A DNA stretch of 64,000 nt from Diplonema japonicum (lineage: Eukaryota; Euglenozoa; Diplonemea; Diplonemida; Diplonemidae). Of this stretch, positions 62,277-64,000 are shown one piece after another (within the stretch, counting starts at the first letter, position 1; each line of letters opens with the position of its first letter). Position numbers and translations under genes: made by a program. The notes under the pieces are model-generated. The model was not told the DNA's origin. It searched no databases and worked only from the letters and a program-made list of their open reading frames with translations. The stretch is from contig OZ025680.1 of the NCBI GenBank assembly GCA_964019335.1, forward strand, positions 310,001-374,000. The letters run 5' to 3'.

Positions 62277-64000
62277 TTAGTTCCAACTGAAATATTTCAT
62301 GCCTTTCCATTGCTGTTGGAGGCCAGTGCCGAGTGCGTGGAGATGCTGCAGGCCCTGGAGGGTCCCGAGAGGAGTAGATGCAGGAGCGTCAGAGTGGGTA
62401 GAAGTAGCCGGCGTGGGTGCGTAGTGGGCAAGGGTTTCCGCTGTCGGTGCAGTCTGGAGAGGGGCAAGGTGGAGGGTAGGAAATCTGTCACATTCTGCAA
62501 CAAAGGAATCGAAGTAAGTGTCCTTAGGAGGTCGGTTCTCTTGCAATGGCCGCAACCCATGGGTGGCAAAGAACAGCCGAGACCCATCAATGGCAGCAGC
62601 GAAGATCTGTTCGAAAAGTCTCTGTTCCGTTGACCAGTACACAGGGTCGATGCCCACATCCTTGTCCATCAGCACCCGCAGCACAGACTCATACTCCACT
62701 CCTTTGCACCCCTCGCACACCTCTGCGATGAACCTCACATCGAAGAGCATCTGCCACAGCCCGCCCTGGCACACTTCGCCTGTTTTAACTACCTTTTCGT
62801 ACTCCCCGAACACTCGACCCATCCTCCTGTGCAGCCCCACAACAACATCCTGTCGCAGTAGTGCGGGGGCCACCTTCGATATCTCGCGGCATGACGCCTC
62901 GAGCGCTGTCAGCACAGCAGGTGTCGTGTAGCCTGGAAGGTTCGAGATGATGGTGTCGCCGCCTGTTTGCGTTTCACGGTGTTCCCATGAGCAGTAGGTC
63001 ATCTTCTCAAAGACCTGTTTGTCAGGACCCCAGTAGCTCTCCAGTAAACCGCGTGTCACGTCCGACACGAAGGACCCTGCTACGCTTTCACTCCATTTCT
63101 CGAAGGTGTGCAGGTATGCTTCGTGCAGCCCTGTGTAGAAGGGTGTCATGAGCGATGGGATGAGCCACGACTCGGTCTCCTTCGATCTCGACAGAACCAG
63201 TGCCACCACCCTGCTGACACCTTGCACCACGGCCCCTGTTGTGGGCTGCGGGCGCTGCTGAGCAACGTCGGTGATGACAGAGGCCACATTCTGCAACGCC
63301 AACGACAAGGCTTTGATAACACTTTGCTCGCCTGACCGCCCGATGCTGCTCATTACAGTGCTCGCTACGTGCATTGTCCTTTCGAACATTTCGTGGCATC
63401 TGCAGACCACTTCCCGCACGCCAGCAGGCAGCTCCCTGTCCTCGCCGTCCAATCCATCATCTCTGTCGGTGCTCTTCCCGCAAGTGTACCTCAACGCCAG
63501 CTCTTGGTCGTTCACTTGTGTTGTGTCAAGCAGCTCTTCTTCAAGATCGCTCTCTACATAAGATTTCAGTTCTGCCGTCGTGTTCTGTTTCATGTGTTGT
63601 AATGTTGCAGGGCATACCGAAACAAAACTCGAAAGCTCGTTGTGCAGCAATGTTGTCAGACAGTCGCGGAACACGTCCTGAAGATATGAACGTTGCGAGA
63701 ATGTCAGCATGCATACCGTGATGTTGTCAGACCATGCAGAGGGCGGCTGTGCTTGCACCGGTTCGTGGTCCCATAAGCCGGTGACCCTGTCGAGCTGTGC
63801 CTTGATCTCCACAACCTCTGAGACATCCTGCACCTGTTCCAGAGAGGATCGCAGCACAGACAGCGCCACAGGGGCTGTCTTTGTTTGCCAGTTGGCAAGC
63901 ATTTCCTTGGCATCCGCGACAGGGGGGAGCTCTTGGGGGATGTAGTCCAACCCGTTAGAAGGAAAATAGTCAGTGGTCGAGATGTATTTTGAAAGGTCCT
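62277..64000 (-). CDS. Helical protein, possible COG1-like Golgi tether subunit; 5' end outside the window
   Basis: The frame stays open to the window edge: upstream of 63950 it continues with DLSKYISTTDYFPSNGLDYI, so the start lies beyond 64000. The visible 574 residues are helical with no membrane segment. MLANWQTKTAPVALSVLRSSLEQVQDVSEVVEIKAQL followed by SYLQDVFRDCLTTLLHNELSSF resembles the 'W....... L...... FE..F..R.K..I...F' region of conserved oligomeric Golgi subunit 1. The match is weak and other tethering subunits (exocyst, GARP) share this helical style. C-terminus is MKYFSWN. Confidence 0.4.
   Translation of the reverse strand, partial: DLSKYISTTDYFPSNGLDYIPQELPPVADAKEMLANWQTKTAPVALSVLRSSLEQVQDVSEVVEIKAQLDRVTGLWDHEPVQAQPPSAWSDNITVCMLTFSQRSYLQDVFRDCLTTLLHNELSSFVSVCPATLQHMKQNTTAELKSYVESDLEEELLDTTQVNDQELALRYTCGKSTDRDDGLDGEDRELPAGVREVVCRCHEMFERTMHVASTVMSSIGRSGEQSVIKALSLALQNVASVITDVAQQRPQPTTGAVVQGVSRVVALVLSRSKETESWLIPSLMTPFYTGLHEAYLHTFEKWSESVAGSFVSDVTRGLLESYWGPDKQVFEKMTYCSWEHRETQTGGDTIISNLPGYTTPAVLTALEASCREISKVAPALLRQDVVVGLHRRMGRVFGEYEKVVKTGEVCQGGLWQMLFDVRFIAEVCEGCKGVEYESVLRVLMDKDVGIDPVYWSTEQRLFEQIFAAAIDGSRLFFATHGLRPLQENRPPKDTYFDSFVAECDRFPTLHLAPLQTAPTAETLAHYAPTPATSTHSDAPASTPLGTLQGLQHLHALGTGLQQQWKGMKYFSWN

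Noticed and set aside
1-64000. CRISPR arrays, bacterial operons, Shine-Dalgarno sites
   Set aside because: The window is eukaryotic; tandem repeats present are coding minisatellites or MITE-internal units without spacers.

Overview
The window is a nuclear contig from a microbial eukaryote (protist) that I cannot place to a phylum. Eukaryotic evidence is GT-AG introns, a histone-fold protein, an FG nucleoporin, a BIG-type ARF-GEF, a HECT ligase and a CwfJ splicing factor. A doublecortin-domain protein and a calcyphosin-like protein hint at a flagellated cell, but this is inference. The standard code fits: TAA, TAG and TGA all end genes. Coding DNA is GC-balanced, while intergenic DNA is saturated with A/T homopolymers and long C/G runs. 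Every recognisable host gene is on the minus strand across 64 kb. One-way gene order of this kind is known from euglenozoans and dinoflagellates, but I see no splice-leader gene and make no assignment. Most start codons sit directly behind an A-tract (coding strand), and many introns are 30-60 nt with a poly(A) run as their body.

Layout, left to right. 0.6-5.2 kb: doublecortin-domain protein, a seven-helix receptor-like protein (three exons), a 46-residue membrane protein and an unknown helical protein. 5.2-9.6 kb: no genes, one 200-N gap. 9.6-22.9 kb: four paralogous type I surface proteins (signal peptide, Cys-rich EGF-like module, ectodomain, one membrane helix, tail). Lying among them is a PDZ + EF-hand gene whose 5' end is missing at a mobile-element cluster (20.78-21.69 kb). 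24-31.3 kb: PP2C phosphatase, CWF19-like splicing factor, a repeat with tRNA-like pieces, a probably myristoylated FKBP and DGAT2. 31.8-43.4 kb: BIG-type Sec7 ARF-GEF (1879 aa) and a TRIP12/UPL3-like HECT ligase (1582 aa, six exons). 43.5-50.8 kb: coiled-coil proteins, an FG nucleoporin with an N-terminal membrane anchor, alkaline ceramidase and an EF-hand protein. 50.8-56.5 kb: a graveyard of inverted-repeat elements. 56.5-64 kb: CCCH zinc-finger protein, calcyphosin-like protein, a histone H2A-like fold fused to a WWE domain, and a partial gene possibly for a Golgi tethering subunit.

The item I would follow first is the H2A-fold/WWE fusion at 60991-61800. It has the plan of macroH2A (H2A fold, basic linker, ADP-ribose-reading module) but with a WWE domain in place of the macro domain. 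Second are the foldback elements at 21.5, 27.9 and 54.4 kb. In each, four CTCG tetramers lie in direct orientation inside otherwise inverted arms, and one foldback adjoins a decayed tyrosine-recombinase gene and supplies the stop codon of a surface-protein gene. Third is the surface-protein cluster itself, with C-terminal valines beside a PDZ gene.
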